Made by a program: the position numbers and the translations under genes
Assembly: GCF_905404315.1 (NCBI RefSeq)
Contig: NC_066304.1
Coordinates: 7,874,001-7,938,000, forward strand
Direction: 5' to 3'
Length of the DNA: 64,000 nt
Origin: Leptidea sinapis
Taxonomy: Eukaryota; Arthropoda; Insecta; Lepidoptera; Pieridae
Shown here: piece after piece, positions 30,890 to 42,851 of the stretch
How the letters are laid out: each line of letters starts with the position of its first letter
How positions within the stretch are numbered: the stretch's first letter is position 1
The notes under the pieces: model-generated
What the model saw: only the letters and a program-made list of their open reading frames with translations
Told to the model about the DNA's origin: nothing
The model's database searches: none

Positions 30890-32712
30890 GAATTTTATAC
30901 CAATAGTTACTTCAACCAGCCGTCCATGCCGCCGTTGCACATGAGGAATGACACCCTGGCCCATACGGCAAAAGAGAAAGCCGAGCTCCTGTGCGCTCTT
31001 TTCGCCTCCAACTCGACTCTTGACGACAACGGAAAAACACCGCCGACCATCCCGCGTTGTCAGAGCTCTATGCCTGAAGTAAAGTTCAGACAGAAAACTG
31101 TTAGGCGAACTCTGTTTTCGTTGGACGTCAGGAAGTCGAGCGGGCCGGATGGCATTTCTCCAATCGTGCTTAGAACGTGTGCCCCTGAGTTGACACCGGT
31201 GCTAACGCGTTTATTCCGGCACTCTTATTCCAAAGGCGTAGTCCCTGACTCATGGAAGTCAGCCCTTGTCCATCCGACGCAAAAAAAAGGAGACAGTTCG
31301 GATCCGGCGAACTACAGGCCTATTGCTATCACCTCCCTGCTCTCCAAAATCATGGAGAGCATAATTAGCCACCAGCTTTTAGTATACCTAGAGGGTCACC
31401 AGTTGATCAACGACCGACAGTACGGCTTTCGCCATGGACGGTCGGCAGGTGATCTTCTGGTATACCTAACACATAGATGGGCGGCGGCTATTGAAAGCAA
31501 GGGGGAAGGCTGGCAGTTAGCCTGGATATAGCGAAGGCCTTTGATCGTGTATGGCACAAGGCGCTCCTCTCAAAACTTCCATCATTTGGGCTTCCCGAGA
31601 GCTTGTGCAAGTGGACCTCCAGCTTCCCCACTAGGCGTAGCATACAGGTCGTTGTCGACGGATATTGCTCGAACCCGACGCCCGTGAATGCTGGAGTGCC
31701 CCAAGGCTGTGTGCTATCTCCTACGCTGTTTCTTCTGCATATCAATGATATGTTGGACACCTCCAACATGCATTGCTATGCAGATGACAGCACTGGTGAT
31801 GCCGTATACACGGGCCATGCAGGTCTCTCTCGGGAAATCGTCGACCAGTGCCGGGAGAAACTTGTGTCTTCTATCGAGAAGGTCGCGGAATGGGGTAAAT
31901 TGAACCTTGTCCAATTTTACCCCCAGAAGACTCACGTTTGCGCGTTTACCACTAAGAAAACCCCATTTGTCGTATCACCGCTCTTCGAGAACACTTCTCT
32001 TAAAGCCGCGCCTAGTATCGGAATACTGGGTCTCGAAATCTCGAGCGATTGCCAATTCCGTGGCCATCTGGAGGGCAAAGCCAAATTGGCTTCGAAGAAG
32101 CTGGGCGTCATCAATAGAGCACGGCAATACTTCATGCTGGCCCACATTCTAGCGCTCTACAAAGCGCAGGTCCGGCCACACATGGAGTATTGCTGTCATC
32201 TCTGGTCTGGTGCACCCCAGTATCTGCTCGATCCATTTGACCGCGTGCAACGTAGAGCAGCTCGAATTGTCGGGGACTCAGTGCTCTGTGAATGGCTGGA
32301 TCACTTGGCATTGCGTAGAGACGTCGCTTCATTGTGTGTCTTCTACCGCATTTATCACGGGGAGTGTTCCGAAGAGCTGTTTAACCTGATTTCTGCCGCC
32401 GAATTTCACCATCGCACGACACGCCACAAGTTAGGATATCATCCCCACCATCTGGATGTGTGGCGGTCCTCCACAGTGCGGTTTTCAAGAAGCTTTCTTC
32501 CTCGTACTACAAAGCTGTGGAATGAGCTTCCTTGTGCGGTGTTTCCGGGACGATACGACATGGGTACCTTGAAAAAAAGCGCGTACACCTTCCTTAAAGG
32601 CCGGCAACGCTCTTGTGATTCCTCTTGTGTTGCAAGAGAATGTGGGCGGCGGTGATCACTTAACACCAGGTGACCCGTACGCTCGTTTGTCCTCCTATTC
32701 CATAAAAAAAAA
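30890..32712 (+). mobile_element. X/BS-type LINE, long 5'-truncated copy with one frameshift
   Basis: The copy holds the RT and C-terminal part of ORF2 and a 3' UTR ending in a poly(A) after TTTGTCCTCCTATTCCATAA. It is the longest of three copies of this family in the window. The endonuclease half and ORF1 are missing. A single frame change near 31500-31520 is the only coding lesion I see, so it is young. The ORF1 at 56949-58057 has zinc knuckles of the type encoded by this LINE group and may come from a related element. Confidence 0.9.
30908..32655 (+). pseudogene. LINE ORF2 reverse transcriptase and C-terminal domain (X/BS type)
   Basis: Frame one (to 31531) encodes KVRR-like and RT block 1 text: LDVRKSSGPDGISPIVLRTC, SWKSALVHPTQKKGDSSDPA, NYRPIAITSLLSKIMES and NDRQYGFRHGRSAGDLL. 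A one-base change near 31505 moves the reading to a second frame with SLDIAKAFDRVWHKALLSKL, NAGVPQGCVLSPTLFLLHIN, active site CYADDST (YADD) and ILGLEISSDC. The C-terminal His/Cys-containing region follows (VLCEWLDHLALRRDVASLCV, FLPRTTKLWNELPCAVFPGR), ending in a stop at 32653-32655. Reverse transcription of element RNA is the family role. Confidence 0.9.
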
Positions 32713-33404
32713 AGTTTATTATTCACAAAGAGTGCAGAGTTTCTACTCATCAGCCAAAATAGGCGTTCAATATTGTAGTTCACTTGGTCTCTTCTTCACG
32801 TCAATTTTACATCTCTGTTTGAGGCAAATTATTGTTTAAAACAATAAAAATATCAACAAAAATCTTTAATCCTTGAAAATAAAACAATATCTATATATAA
32901 AACAATATATATATTTATTTTCTGAAAATTCCTTTCGAATCCTTTCTATATCAATTACAGCACTACCACCGCTTCGGAAACTAATGGAGCATTAAGAGAG
33001 AAGACACGGCACAATAAACTCTTCCTCTATCCGAGACACAGTTTGATTGCTGGCTGGGTCTCTTTGTGGAAAATATGTGTGAGTGAAACGGGACCCCAAT
33101 AACTCTATATTTTCTTGCTCGGACTAAAACGCTTTAAAAGTTTGTTTTATATTTCAAACAATAGGATATTTCAATACCGGTAAGTACACTTTTTTATCGG
33201 TTTTATTATGAATAAATTATTATATACATGTATTACGTCACAAAAAATTGTTACTTCATACGTCATAATACTACTAGATGTAATTTTATTTGCAACAGAA
33301 CTTATGCCCAGACTAAATATAACTAACTAACATGTATGCACGCATACTTTTTAAAGTGTAGTTTTACTGTGTCCATAGTAGGTAAAAATGTTGTTGTATA
33401 TGCT
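32713..33404. other. AT-rich spacer, no gene recognised
   Basis: Nothing identifiable beyond low-complexity AT stretches and a short GC-richer patch around 33000-33120 without a convincing frame. Confidence 0.45.
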
Positions 33405-33670
33405 GTTGCATACAAGACTTTATCTACACCCATAATATGAATCCTCTATTAAAGATTCTGAAACAACTAACATTAAAAAAGCCAACCCTAGTAACCATAA
33501 TATCATCCAAAGGAGTTTTATTATGAAAACGGATGATGTAATGTTGTACTTAATTTCATTAAAACACTCGATTAGATGATGTAATGGTTATTAGGACATT
33601 GGGTGTTTTAATGTTGGCAATGTTGGTTTGTTTAAGTTTCAGAATCTTTAATAGAGGATTTAAAGCATAT
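33405..33670 (+). mobile_element. MITE-like foldback element, copy 1
   Basis: It carries a perfect 25-bp inverted repeat, 33440-33464 against 33636-33660 (AATCCTCTATTAAAGATTCT...). Outer sequence GTTGCATACAAGACTTTATC is shared with the copy at 61388, as are ATTAGGACATTGGGTGTTTT and AATGTTGGCAAT inside. There is no coding capacity. It is non-autonomous; the parent transposon is unknown. Confidence 0.85.
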
Positions 33671-35825
33671 ACATCATCAAAGGCGACCAATATAAACTCT
33701 TTGTGTGAGTCAACAAACACAGAAGTATTATCACATCACATATCGAAATGATAGCGGCTCAGAGTAACCCCCACCCTCGTGCACCCTCGGACTCGTTCAC
33801 ACGGGAAACTACGAAACCAAACCTAGTACGTCACACATCGATATAATTGAAAATACACTTTGTTGAAACGAAATAAGGATTGTGGCGCACGCAAATATGT
33901 TTGTATTGAGGAAAAATAATACGTAATGTTAGTGTTTTAATTGTAAATAGTATTTGTTCCGTGACATTTACCTAGTGGACTTAACTGATTGTTAAGTAAT
34001 GGATAAATAAATGAGCTCCCACGAACCAATTCCATTTGATGAAAGCTTACAAACCGCAACGATCTAGTGTAGTTCCTGTAGGAACTTTTGCTTAGGATCG
34101 CCTCACCTGCCTTGATCCTGAAAATAGCTCAAGTCCAACTAAGCATCACAACGCTTGGGTAAATAAAAGAAAGCAAGTGTTCCAAATCGCACCACATCAC
34201 ATCGATTCGGAATGACGCCTAGAAAAGTACTCATGACTGGCCTTTGAGTCTCGTGCCAGACTCTGGCGAGTCAACATCTCCTGAGAATGCCTTGTGTAGA
34301 GGCGAAACACGTGTCGGAATGTTTGAAGACAAATATTGGTGGAATAAACGTGGATTTGGAACTTGTTAACTAGCCTTGGTTGACATGGAGTAACTAGTTA
34401 CATAACGGACAAGCACAATTAATTAAATTTGAACTTGTTACACTTACTCAGACTTTTGGAAAGCCACAACACAAATAAAATTATGAAAACAAACTACACG
34501 ACTATCACATTCTCTCCTGCAGCCGATTGTGAGTAAGATCATTTGCTGACCAATTAGGGGAAGCCTAGGGCTGTAATTCACAAAACCAAACTTGATCTTC
34601 TCCTGACTACCTATCTGCTCATAGCTAATCCGACTAATTGAAGACCAGCAAAACAAAACAAATGATCTAGCGCAGGATGCATTCACACAAATGTTCCTGT
34701 AGGTTCTGAAAGTCATGTACATTTATGTTTCGTATATAATTCAGATATCATTTGCGTGAATTCCAAGAATGGTAAGAATGGTATTGACGTGAACATTGAG
34801 ATTAAACGGATTATATATTCTGAAGAAGGAAACTTATGGATGGTATGTAATTACCACCGCCTAAGGTCACAAGTTCAGAAGTATTTACTCTCTTAGACAC
34901 CTTCAAATATTATATTAAACACATTATATTAACTACACTTTTATCGTTCTGGCTTACCGGGATAATACTATAAATTAAATTAATGTGATACTATACAAGG
35001 AGACATTTTGCGTCCCGCTGAGAAAGGTTCAAAGAATACTTTAAATCGACGGGTTACATTTAAGGGACCCCGTTCTTATATTTTGCAACTATTGTTGTTT
35101 TTTACTTTACTTGAGTTAATCCGATTAATTTAAATCCTCAAGTAAGCGAATTATTTCGCAAGATTCAATTTTGTTTTTTAAATGACGAAGTGTTACAAAG
35201 GCGTCTTTTTGTATTTTTTTACTAAGATAAGAAGTAAATAAGCAAGCATAAAAAATACAGAATTGCGAATCCAGCCATGTTAAAATTGTAATGTGTAAAT
35301 ATAATAAGTCAATATGATTGTATAATAGGTACTATGTGTTTAATTTTCAAATAATTATTTTAAATTCTCGTCTACGTCTTGGCTCTCAATTTTTTCTAAT
35401 ACTAGGTGTAGAAGGTAAACAAATTAACATGTTAATTCATATTTAAAGAGTATTGGATATTAAACGAAAATTGTTATATTTTTGAGAACTTAGAACAAAA
35501 ATATAGTTCTATGAAGTAAGTACATATTACGAGACGTTTTTATTTAAAACCTAAATAAGATGTTTTAAAAGGCATAAAAAGGTATTTATTTTCTCAAAAT
35601 GGATTCATTTAGAATTCTTTTTGATGTCATTTGTGATGTCTCGCGATGTATGATGTCACTAAACACTGAATTAAGATTTTTAAATGTATAATATTTTATC
35701 ATGGTAAAAAAACTGAATATGACACTATTTTAATTACTTATGTTGAGCTACCTCCATAATGGATAACTATTATGTAATAAAATTTACGACATTATTTAGG
35801 GAATTTGATTTTCTAGACACTAACC
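33671..35825. other. Spacer, no gene recognised
   Basis: AT-rich. Two notes: a short palindrome AGTTCCTGTAGGAACT near 34075, and a stretch near 34290-34320 with GAGGCGAAACACGTGTCGGA that has the look of a repeat element end. A GC-richer patch at 33755-33840 has no convincing frame. Confidence 0.45.
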
Positions 35826-35960
35826 CCCTTATTCATAATAGTCTGCTAACTTAAAGCATTGCTAATTCGCACTCTGTCCTTTTCTATAGACCTAAGTCAG
35901 AATGAGAAATAACACTCCTTAGCGGCTGTTTTAAGTTAGCGGACCATTATGAATAAGGGA
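35826..35960. mobile_element. Small MITE with ~30-bp terminal inverted repeats
   Basis: The ends CCCTTATTCATAATAGTC (35826) and GACCATTATGAATAAGGG-like (to 35959) are inverted repeats that continue into GCTAACTTAAA, with two mismatches in 30 bp. Total length is about 135 bp, with no coding frame. Confidence 0.8.
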
Positions 35961-36154
35961 ACTAAGCAGCATTATTTTATTAAAAACAAATTATAATACT
36001 TAAAACAAACAAAAACTACAAAATTGACCATGTAACTAACTGCGCTCGATTATTCAGTGGCGCGCTCATCTATCTGTAGGAAACGAGATTGATTTTTGGT
36101 TTTGCCATATTATGAGACCTCTTAATATAATAAATCTGCTATAATGCTTTCGTT

Positions 36155-36209
36155 AACTCTCGAGGCGATTTCTATTGTAAAACCTACAATAGAAGACGCT
36201 TCGGGAGTT
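36155..36209. repeat. Strong imperfect hairpin, 25-bp stem and 5-base loop
   Basis: Arms 36155-36179 and 36185-36209 match at 21 of 25 positions as inverted repeats, and all but one mismatch in RNA can be G-U pairs on the plus strand. The loop is AAACC. It may be a decayed inverted duplication or a small RNA hairpin. The short loop argues against an ordinary pre-miRNA. Confidence 0.75.
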
Positions 36210-36744
36210 TGGTCAGAAACTACACAAATTCAACCACAACACAACAATTATTCCTAAATAGAGCTCTCAATATATTGATGTTTATTAAAAAATTTAGACG
36301 TCATTTCTATAACAGATAAATATTGCTTTAGGCGGCCACAGTACAAACATACACAGTGTATAAATAAGTTCCCACAGCGCAAGATCAACAGTTAACCTGA
36401 GCGCAGGCCCGACAATGGCCGAACACACTTGAATTGTGTTGTTTGAGCACAAAGGAAAGCCTCGCGGTCGGCGCACCAACAATGATCGTGAACAGTCCTC
36501 ACAAGCACCTGTCTCAAAGTCTCACCGTATACCTTCCCGAATGTGACTCGCATGCTGTCACGCCTACAAAAAACGGGTTAGCTTTTTCATGCGGAAAACA
36601 CACGTTTTTATGATTTATTCCTAGATCAAAAATAAATAGATGGAACATGCGTATGAATTGAAAAACCAGCCTCCCATGGACATTCGTAATACCAAAGGTC
36701 AAGATAATATATCCATTTTAAGCCTTTGACTTACTTGACTTAAG

Positions 36745-37255
36745 TTCCTGTATCCCCTAGCTGAGGCATAGGGCATCCACAGTACATCTCCATCGCGATC
36801 GGTCCTGAGCATTTCTCTTAATTTGACTCAAGGTCTTTCCGATGTCTTTCGCTTCGTCAATGACAGTCCGCCGCCAGGTTTGCTTTGGACGGCCACGTTT
36901 ACGTTTTCCTTCAGGGTTCCAGGATAGGGCATGCCTCGATATATGTTTGTGATCCCTCCGGAGTATCCAGTTCCATTTGCGGCGTTTTATCTGTTGGTCG
37001 ATTGGGACTTCATAATAGCATCGCAAAAGATGATCGTTGCAAATATTTCGGACCAGTGAATACCGACGATATTTCGAAGGCATCGGTTAACGATAACCTA
37101 AAGTTGATGAGAGATAGGCATGGTGACCTTCCACGTCTCACACCGATACATCATAACGGTCTACACTTTGGACCGAAATATTTTGAGCTTAACTCCCCGT
37201 GCAAAGGTTGCTCGTGCTTTGGCGAACCGTGAAGTGATATTCTCTTCAGTCCCTC
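36745..37255 (-). mobile_element. C-terminal fragment of a LINE (endonuclease-reverse transcriptase type)
   Basis: The minus strand encodes KYRRYSLVRNICNDHLLRCY and the conserved C-terminal block RRKWNWILRRDHKHISRHAL, SWNPEGKRKRGRPKQTWRRT and RSRWRCTVDALC. This is a very common end of insect LINE proteins annotated as endonuclease-reverse transcriptase. Upstream on the same strand, to about 37255, further LINE text is seen in another frame (YRCETWKVTMPISHQL, RCLRNIVGIHWSE). The rest of the element is absent. Confidence 0.85.
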
Positions 37256-37299
37256 CTCCTTAAAATTTGTTAAAATTAAATCCTAAATTTTCAAGCCTT

Positions 37300-37415
37300 T
37301 AAGGTGAGAGTATCCTCAAGTTTGAAAGCTTAATAAGTCGTATGGCTTCGGGTATACTGCAGCCAGTATTTGATTCCACAAAGTGGCTGTGCGAGGCAAA
37401 AAGTTTCATAAATTA
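37300..37415 (-). mobile_element. Short LINE C-terminal fragment
   Basis: The minus strand gives FLPRTATLWNQILAAVYPKP and YDLLSFQT, then a stop. This is the usual end block of Jockey/CR1-group ORF2 proteins. It is a different family from the neighbouring fragment at 36745-37255. Confidence 0.75.
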
Positions 37416-37520
37416 TGTTAAATCACTTAAAAATACACACACAGACTGATGACATTAGTGAAGATTTCATGTCAACATTTAATAATTAAGTAATAGTAAT
37501 TTCATATTTTTGGTCAAATT

Positions 37521-37815
37521 ATTTTTTTTTATGAAAATAAGGGAAGAGAAAAGCAGGACGTTCAGCTGATTGTAATTGATACGCCCCATTACAATGCAGT
37601 GCCTATCAGGATTCTTGAAAATCCCAAATATTCTGAGTGGCCCTACAAATGCGCTCGTCACCTTGAGACATAAGATGTTAAGTCTCATTTGCCCAGTTAT
37701 TTCACTAGCTACAAGCTACAGTGCCTTACACATTACTGCTTCACGGCAGAAATAGGCGCGGTTGTGGTACCGATAATCTAGCCGGCATCCTGCGCAAAGG
37801 AGTCTCCAACTGGTA
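37521..37815 (-). repeat. Interspersed repeat family A, copy 1
   Basis: It shares with 46954-47175, 49672-49914 and 56577-56893 the blocks ATGAAAATAAGGGA, GCAGGACGTTCAGCTG, CATTACAATGCAGTG, GTCACCTTGAGACATAAG and TTTCACTAGCTAC. In the minus orientation it ends in an A-rich tail. Non-coding. SINE-like in size, but no Pol III boxes were found. Confidence 0.85.
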
Positions 37816-40160
37816 AAATAATATAATAGTAAGTACCAAGCTTTAACTAAATGATAATTAATTACTGGTTCGGTAATTTAAAAGGTTTTTATCAGCTGAA
37901 ACTATAAGGTTGTAATTAAATTTGTTTTCAAATTCACTGAAATAGCATTCAGTTCTTAATAGGCCATTGATAACCGTTACATATAGCTAATTTATTTTTG
38001 GTATTAAAGCCATTTTTTTTTATTAATTAGTGTAAGTATCGAGCTGAAGTTTCTTGGTGACAGCGGTCGTTACTACTATGCTTCCCTGTAAACACTATTC
38101 GTAAAGGTGAGGATCAATGGATGAGAGATTGATGGATGGATGGAATTCCTACTAGAGTTAGTAGGGCGGGGATAGAATTATTCCTTAAATTGTAAAGGTG
38201 CTACAATATTCTTAAAATTGGCTTCCGTGTGTGTCGTAAAGTGCGATGTTATATATGGCGATTCAAAATGTTTTCAACATTATATGAGAGGCAAACTGTT
38301 GTATCTATTTATCTTGTTGTAGAGTAAGTCGGCCGCGACGTCCACGGATAGGCTCTGTCTAATACTTAATATGTCAACTGTAGTTTTTACCTAAAAAGTA
38401 TTTATTTGAAGAGGGTTTCAAGTGATTATAATCCTGATCGAGGTAATGCCTTGTTTTTTTAGCAGACTTGATGTGAAAATCCAGATTATGCGAACGTGCT
38501 TTGCTATAAACCGAACCCTGAGAAATTTAACATTAAAGCCTTGCCGCCATAGATATCTGATATTTTCTCCTGACTTTTGACAAATATAAAAAATATAAGC
38601 ATTCTTTGAAGAAGATTTGTGTATATTTTAAGAAGACTAATTGGATTATTTAAATTTCGCATATTTGAAAAAATAAAGAAGTGGCAGTTAGAAACTCTCT
38701 GATTTAAAGTAAACACACTGCGGACTTTCTCAATTAATATGAGTGTTCAATTAAATGTTGTTTAATTATTATTTAAAAATTACTTAGATACGACTGGACA
38801 TTGATTTCGAGAGCTATGGTGAACTCGAGAAGGAGTGCATCTACGTACTTGTGTACACTTTTACAAATGATCAAATTTATTGTACTTGAAAATGAGATTA
38901 TGAGGCGTGCACTTGTGAATTGTTCAGACTTCTTTAAATTTTTACTCATAATATGTTTTGGAAGATTAACTTAAACTGAAATTACCTTTTCAACACACTT
39001 GCTCGTAAAGCGAGCCTTATTACATCGTCTTCGGGGCCATAAACCGGACTATAACACAAACGTGCATAATAATGTTTCACACTTGTGCATGATAGAATTA
39101 TCCCTGCAAAGTTTAAATTTTCCCGGTTAAATTGAAAATTTAAACTTAATTAAACCGGGAAAATTTAAACTTAATTACTTAACTGAATTTAATATAGTAT
39201 AGTATAATTTAACATAGTTTTTATTTGTAACAATAAAGAGGTATTACAACGATGAAAATCCATTTACATTTTTGGAATAAATAAATGTGTCTCTAATTAA
39301 GACGAAAAACATTTAATATTTTTTCAAAATTATTTATAATTCACAATTATTATTTGTTATACAATAATACGTGCATTTTATCACTAAAATTAATTTTTTC
39401 TAGTATGCTCGATGGCTATATGTAATCACCTTACATTTGGCACTAATATGTATTTATAACTACTATTCCTGAATTGAATTTATAAATTATTTTTTTAATA
39501 TTAAAGTATAATTTAGTAAACAAATAAATAACGCAATTAAAACTATTTTTAATTAAGATTAATAAAAAATTGTATTTACTGAATGCAGATCATTGAATAT
39601 TTTTCTTCAAACTGTAACTATTTATCATTCGCTGTATTCTTCGAAAATGCAAATCTTTTTTGCAAATCCATGAAAAAACCTAGTTATCGAACTAAGTTTT
39701 CTCATGCACGTGGGGAAGCGTCAATTCCAGTCGTCCCTATAGTTGACCCGTGCCATCGACTTGGGTCAATAAACCGAGCCTCGTGCAAAAATGACATTCT
39801 AAGCACTTGTATCAAAATGTACTTTATTAATATATATTATTGTCCGCTCAACGGCGTTGGAATGTATACTACTTTTCTGTGTAATAAGTGACGTTTTATT
39901 TTCCCAGTTGTTACACGAAAAGAAAAGCACTTTCTGAGGTGTGACATAAATAATTATTTCACCTATAGTTGACCTTTTGCTATTAGAGCGTGTTTTTGTT
40001 TTTTTTTTTTTATATATACTAAAAGAGGTATTAGTATGCTATTGCCGGTTTATCGTACGTGCTACTTTGGATTAAGTAAAAAAGTCTTGGCTTTAAATTC
40101 AGAGAGAAACTTTTTTCCCATGACACCTAGAATATTTTGGTGCATTAGTCTGTTTGAATT
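37816..40160. other. AT-rich spacer with one perfect long inverted repeat
   Basis: No gene recognised. The inverted repeat at 39109-39172 is listed separately. A short frame at 39583-39891 shows no family motif. Confidence 0.45.
39109..39172. repeat. Perfect inverted repeat, 20-bp arms with 24-bp spacer
   Basis: AAGTTTAAATTTTCCCGGTT at 39109-39128 and its exact reverse complement at 39153-39172. The spacer contains a further partial copy (AAAATTTAAACTTAATT). Confidence 0.9.
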
Positions 40161-40346
40161 TCAATTGCTTTTTTTTATCCTTTTGATCCGTTTGATGCAA
40201 GAATTAAGCATGTTGGTGAATCGACGAATGGTCAAGATCGCCGGTATACGTTGGATGAGGGCAGCGCAGGGCCGATCGTCTTTGAGATCTTTGGGGGAGG
40301 CTTTTCTCCAGCATTGGACGTCTTCCGACTGTTGATGATGATGCAA
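40161..40346 (-). repeat. Interspersed repeat family B, copy 1
   Basis: The reverse complement contains GACGTCCAATGCTGGA, AGCCTCCCCCAAAGATC, CCTGCGCTGCCCTCATCC and CGGCGATCTTGACC, shared with 51063-51305 on the plus strand. Non-coding. Confidence 0.8.
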
Positions 40347-42040
40347 AAATGATACATTGAAATTTTGAATTGAAGTTCCGGCGTGTATACTAATACTAAT
40401 ATACTAATACTTTGGAGAGTAAATGTTTAGAGAGGATGCGGTTGATTAATCACATCTGTAGAAGAAACTTTGCTATGAAGAATAAGCCCGTAGAACCAGC
40501 CACTACAGTAATCTGCCAAGTATTTAGCGCTATGTCTGACATGCATACCCACAGTATTGACGTAACAAATCGTAAATTATAAAATGTTAAAACTTTATGC
40601 CCCCTGATGTAACTGACACAGAGAAGCATACGTTCAACTTTGGCCACCATGACAATGGTATTATGTCATGGTGGTATATCTTTGCAGTACTAACCTCGTG
40701 GACTACAGGGCCCAGCAAATTTATATTTGATAAATTAATATATTTTTTTTTTGTTTTAATTTTAAAACGACATCCATATCTTATATTTTTATTTTAAGAC
40801 ACAATTTCTTCTTATCTCGTGTATCATCGTATATTTCGTGTATTATCGTATATTCTGGTCATGATATATTTTATCATAACCAGAATCAACAGACAAGGGC
40901 AAAGTTCTGAGTATGTTATATAATCAGCGGTATTTGATAAGTGCCCAGGCTGTTTCAATACTAACGTTTTGAAGTGGGTGAAAATTACTTTCACAGTTTC
41001 CCTTACATACATACCTAGATGCCAATGTAAAGCCAATCGTAAGACTGGCTATAAAAATAATTTACTGAATATTTTTGGAGTTATACTTCCTCAGGCGCGT
41101 TATGAAAATATGATCAGAGTGCAATTTTAAAATTAACAGGTTGAAGTTAGTTATTAAAATATGTCTTTTAAACATTACATTGACTGTTTGTTTTATTTAT
41201 TTAGAGTATTGGTAACAAGACCAAACCAAACCAAAATACAATAAAAGAATATATAAATCATATTTAAATAGGTATATAATATGCAAAATTACATTGACAT
41301 AAAAGCAAAACATAATGACGTTTATACCTTTTTGATGTTATTGAAGATTAAGTTCTTTTACTATTACGTTGCACGCGCACAATGACATCTAAAAATAAAA
41401 AAATCAGAAATTTTCTGACGTTTGCGACATTAATTACCTACTTTTTTTTGGTTTCTTCGTTCATTATTAGGACAGGGTAAGCAAAGCCAATACAGCCGTA
41501 TTCGTTAATATTCAATAATTTATTTCACGATTTTTAGAATATTGTTCTTTCTATAAACGTAGAATAGCACGACGAATAAATAATTTTAAGGATTTGAATT
41601 GTTACGCCAAAGAAGTATAAATTATACTATACGTATACAAACACCTTTTTATTTATATTTAATCTACTCGCATTGGCTTTTGTCAGAAAAACACCTCGAA
41701 AAAGAATAGGCCATAGCCGCATTTATTAGAGATACTTTTTACTGACTTACTGACTAAAAAATTTATTTCAAGACACAATATTATTATTAAAGGTCTGGAA
41801 ACTGGAAAAATATTAAAATATTAATTTACAAGTTCTAGCAACACTAAGGCAGCAAAACATATTGCAGTTGTTACAAGGAGGTAGTAGGTACTATGTACAG
41901 TATCGAACTGGGTGACTGGGTAACTAAGCCACATAATCTGTGAGTACATAGACAGAGTCGCACGCTTCTCAATTCATAAATCTCTCCCCTTTTGATTCCC
42001 GTCAATTGTTACCCGAATGGAGTTGCGTTTCCTAATTGAT
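40347..42040. other. AT-rich spacer upstream of Hey
   Basis: No gene or element recognised. A short inverted stretch occurs near 40855-40885 (TGGTCATGATATATTTTATC and TAACCAGA). Confidence 0.4.
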
Positions 42041-42045
42041 GACTA

Positions 42046-42112
42046 TTTCCCACCGTGTGCCGGCCACGCGGCGATATAAAACAGCCAACGCCGCACTCGT
42101 CGGGCAATAATC
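42046..42112 (+). promoter_or_regulatory. Candidate Hey core promoter with TATA box, C-site and Su(H)-like site
   Basis: TATAAAA at 42075-42081 is preceded by CACGCG at 42065-42070, a class C site bound by Hairy/Hey-type repressors. TTTCCCACC at 42046-42054 is one base from the Su(H)/RBPJ consensus (GGTGGGAA on the minus strand). A start site about 25-32 bp downstream of TATA would fall at 42104-42112. The resulting 5' UTR would be about 540 nt and GC-rich near 42400-42500. All of this is motif inference. Confidence 0.45.
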
Positions 42113-42645
42113 ACATCTATTACTGGATGATACGGCCGCTTTCTGCAAATGTGATGCACACGTGGAGGATATCCAATAGTAATGGCCTTTGAACATTTGT
42201 TGTTGCGTATATAAAATCTCTATGCAATTGTGATAAAGATTAAAATTTATTGGCATTCGTACAAAGACAAAGTTGTAATTTTGAAAAAAATATTAATGCA
42301 TTGTGCTTTTCGTTTGCACTTGTTTATGATAGGGTAAGGTCTAGTTTTGTGTAGCTCATGTAAGTAAGTGTTTGGTAAAATAAGGGCCGGGTCGCATGAG
42401 GCGTCGCACGTCGAGCCGCGGGCGGCGGCCGGGCGAGCGGGCGACACACTCCCGCGCCGCCGGTCCACGCGCGCGCACGTGTCGCACGTTCGAGACTGGT
42501 GCTTACCGTGACTACTTCCAACTTACAAGGATACTCAATCTTATCGAGATCTTGAGAATTGTGATTAAGGACTATTATTGACAGTGAACTTGACAAATAG
42601 AATTCGTTTTTGTTGTGTTTTTGTGATCCCTTGGATTGATCAAGT

Positions 42646-42851
42646 ATGGACTACCACCGGCACATGGAGACAGCTCACCAGCAGCCGGAGCCCCAGGCCT
42701 CCTCCCAGTGGAACTACGGCTGGGGCCCGCCCGCGCCCGCTCCTCCGCCTCCTCAGGCGCCGCCGCAACCTCCCTCCCACCACAGGAACAAGCGCGCGCA
42801 CTCCGAGAGCGAAGACGATGCCTTCTCCGAAGAGAGCAGCAAGGACGCCAC
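42646..42851 (+). CDS. Hey: Hey bHLH-Orange repressor, exon 1 (start codon)
   Basis: The gene encodes a Hey-family transcriptional repressor, a nuclear bHLH-Orange protein acting downstream of Notch. The start is ATG at 42646 (MDYHRHMETAHQQPEPQ). A Pro-rich stretch follows, and a Ser/Glu/Asp segment (HSESEDDAFSEESSKDA) that commonly precedes the basic region in Hey proteins. The donor GTGAGT is at 42852 and the exon ends after two bases of a codon. A second in-frame ATG (42664) is possible. Joined with three further exons the product is 308 residues, close to vertebrate Hey1. The assignment rests on later exons: bHLH with the Hey glycine, Orange domain and YRPW tail. Confidence 0.88.

Noticed and set aside
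36294..36482. 62-codon minus-strand frame in a GC-richer patch, with TTCCCACA (Su(H)-like) at 36369
   Set aside because: No splice context or family motif; a single motif 6 kb upstream of Hey is not enough to call an enhancer.
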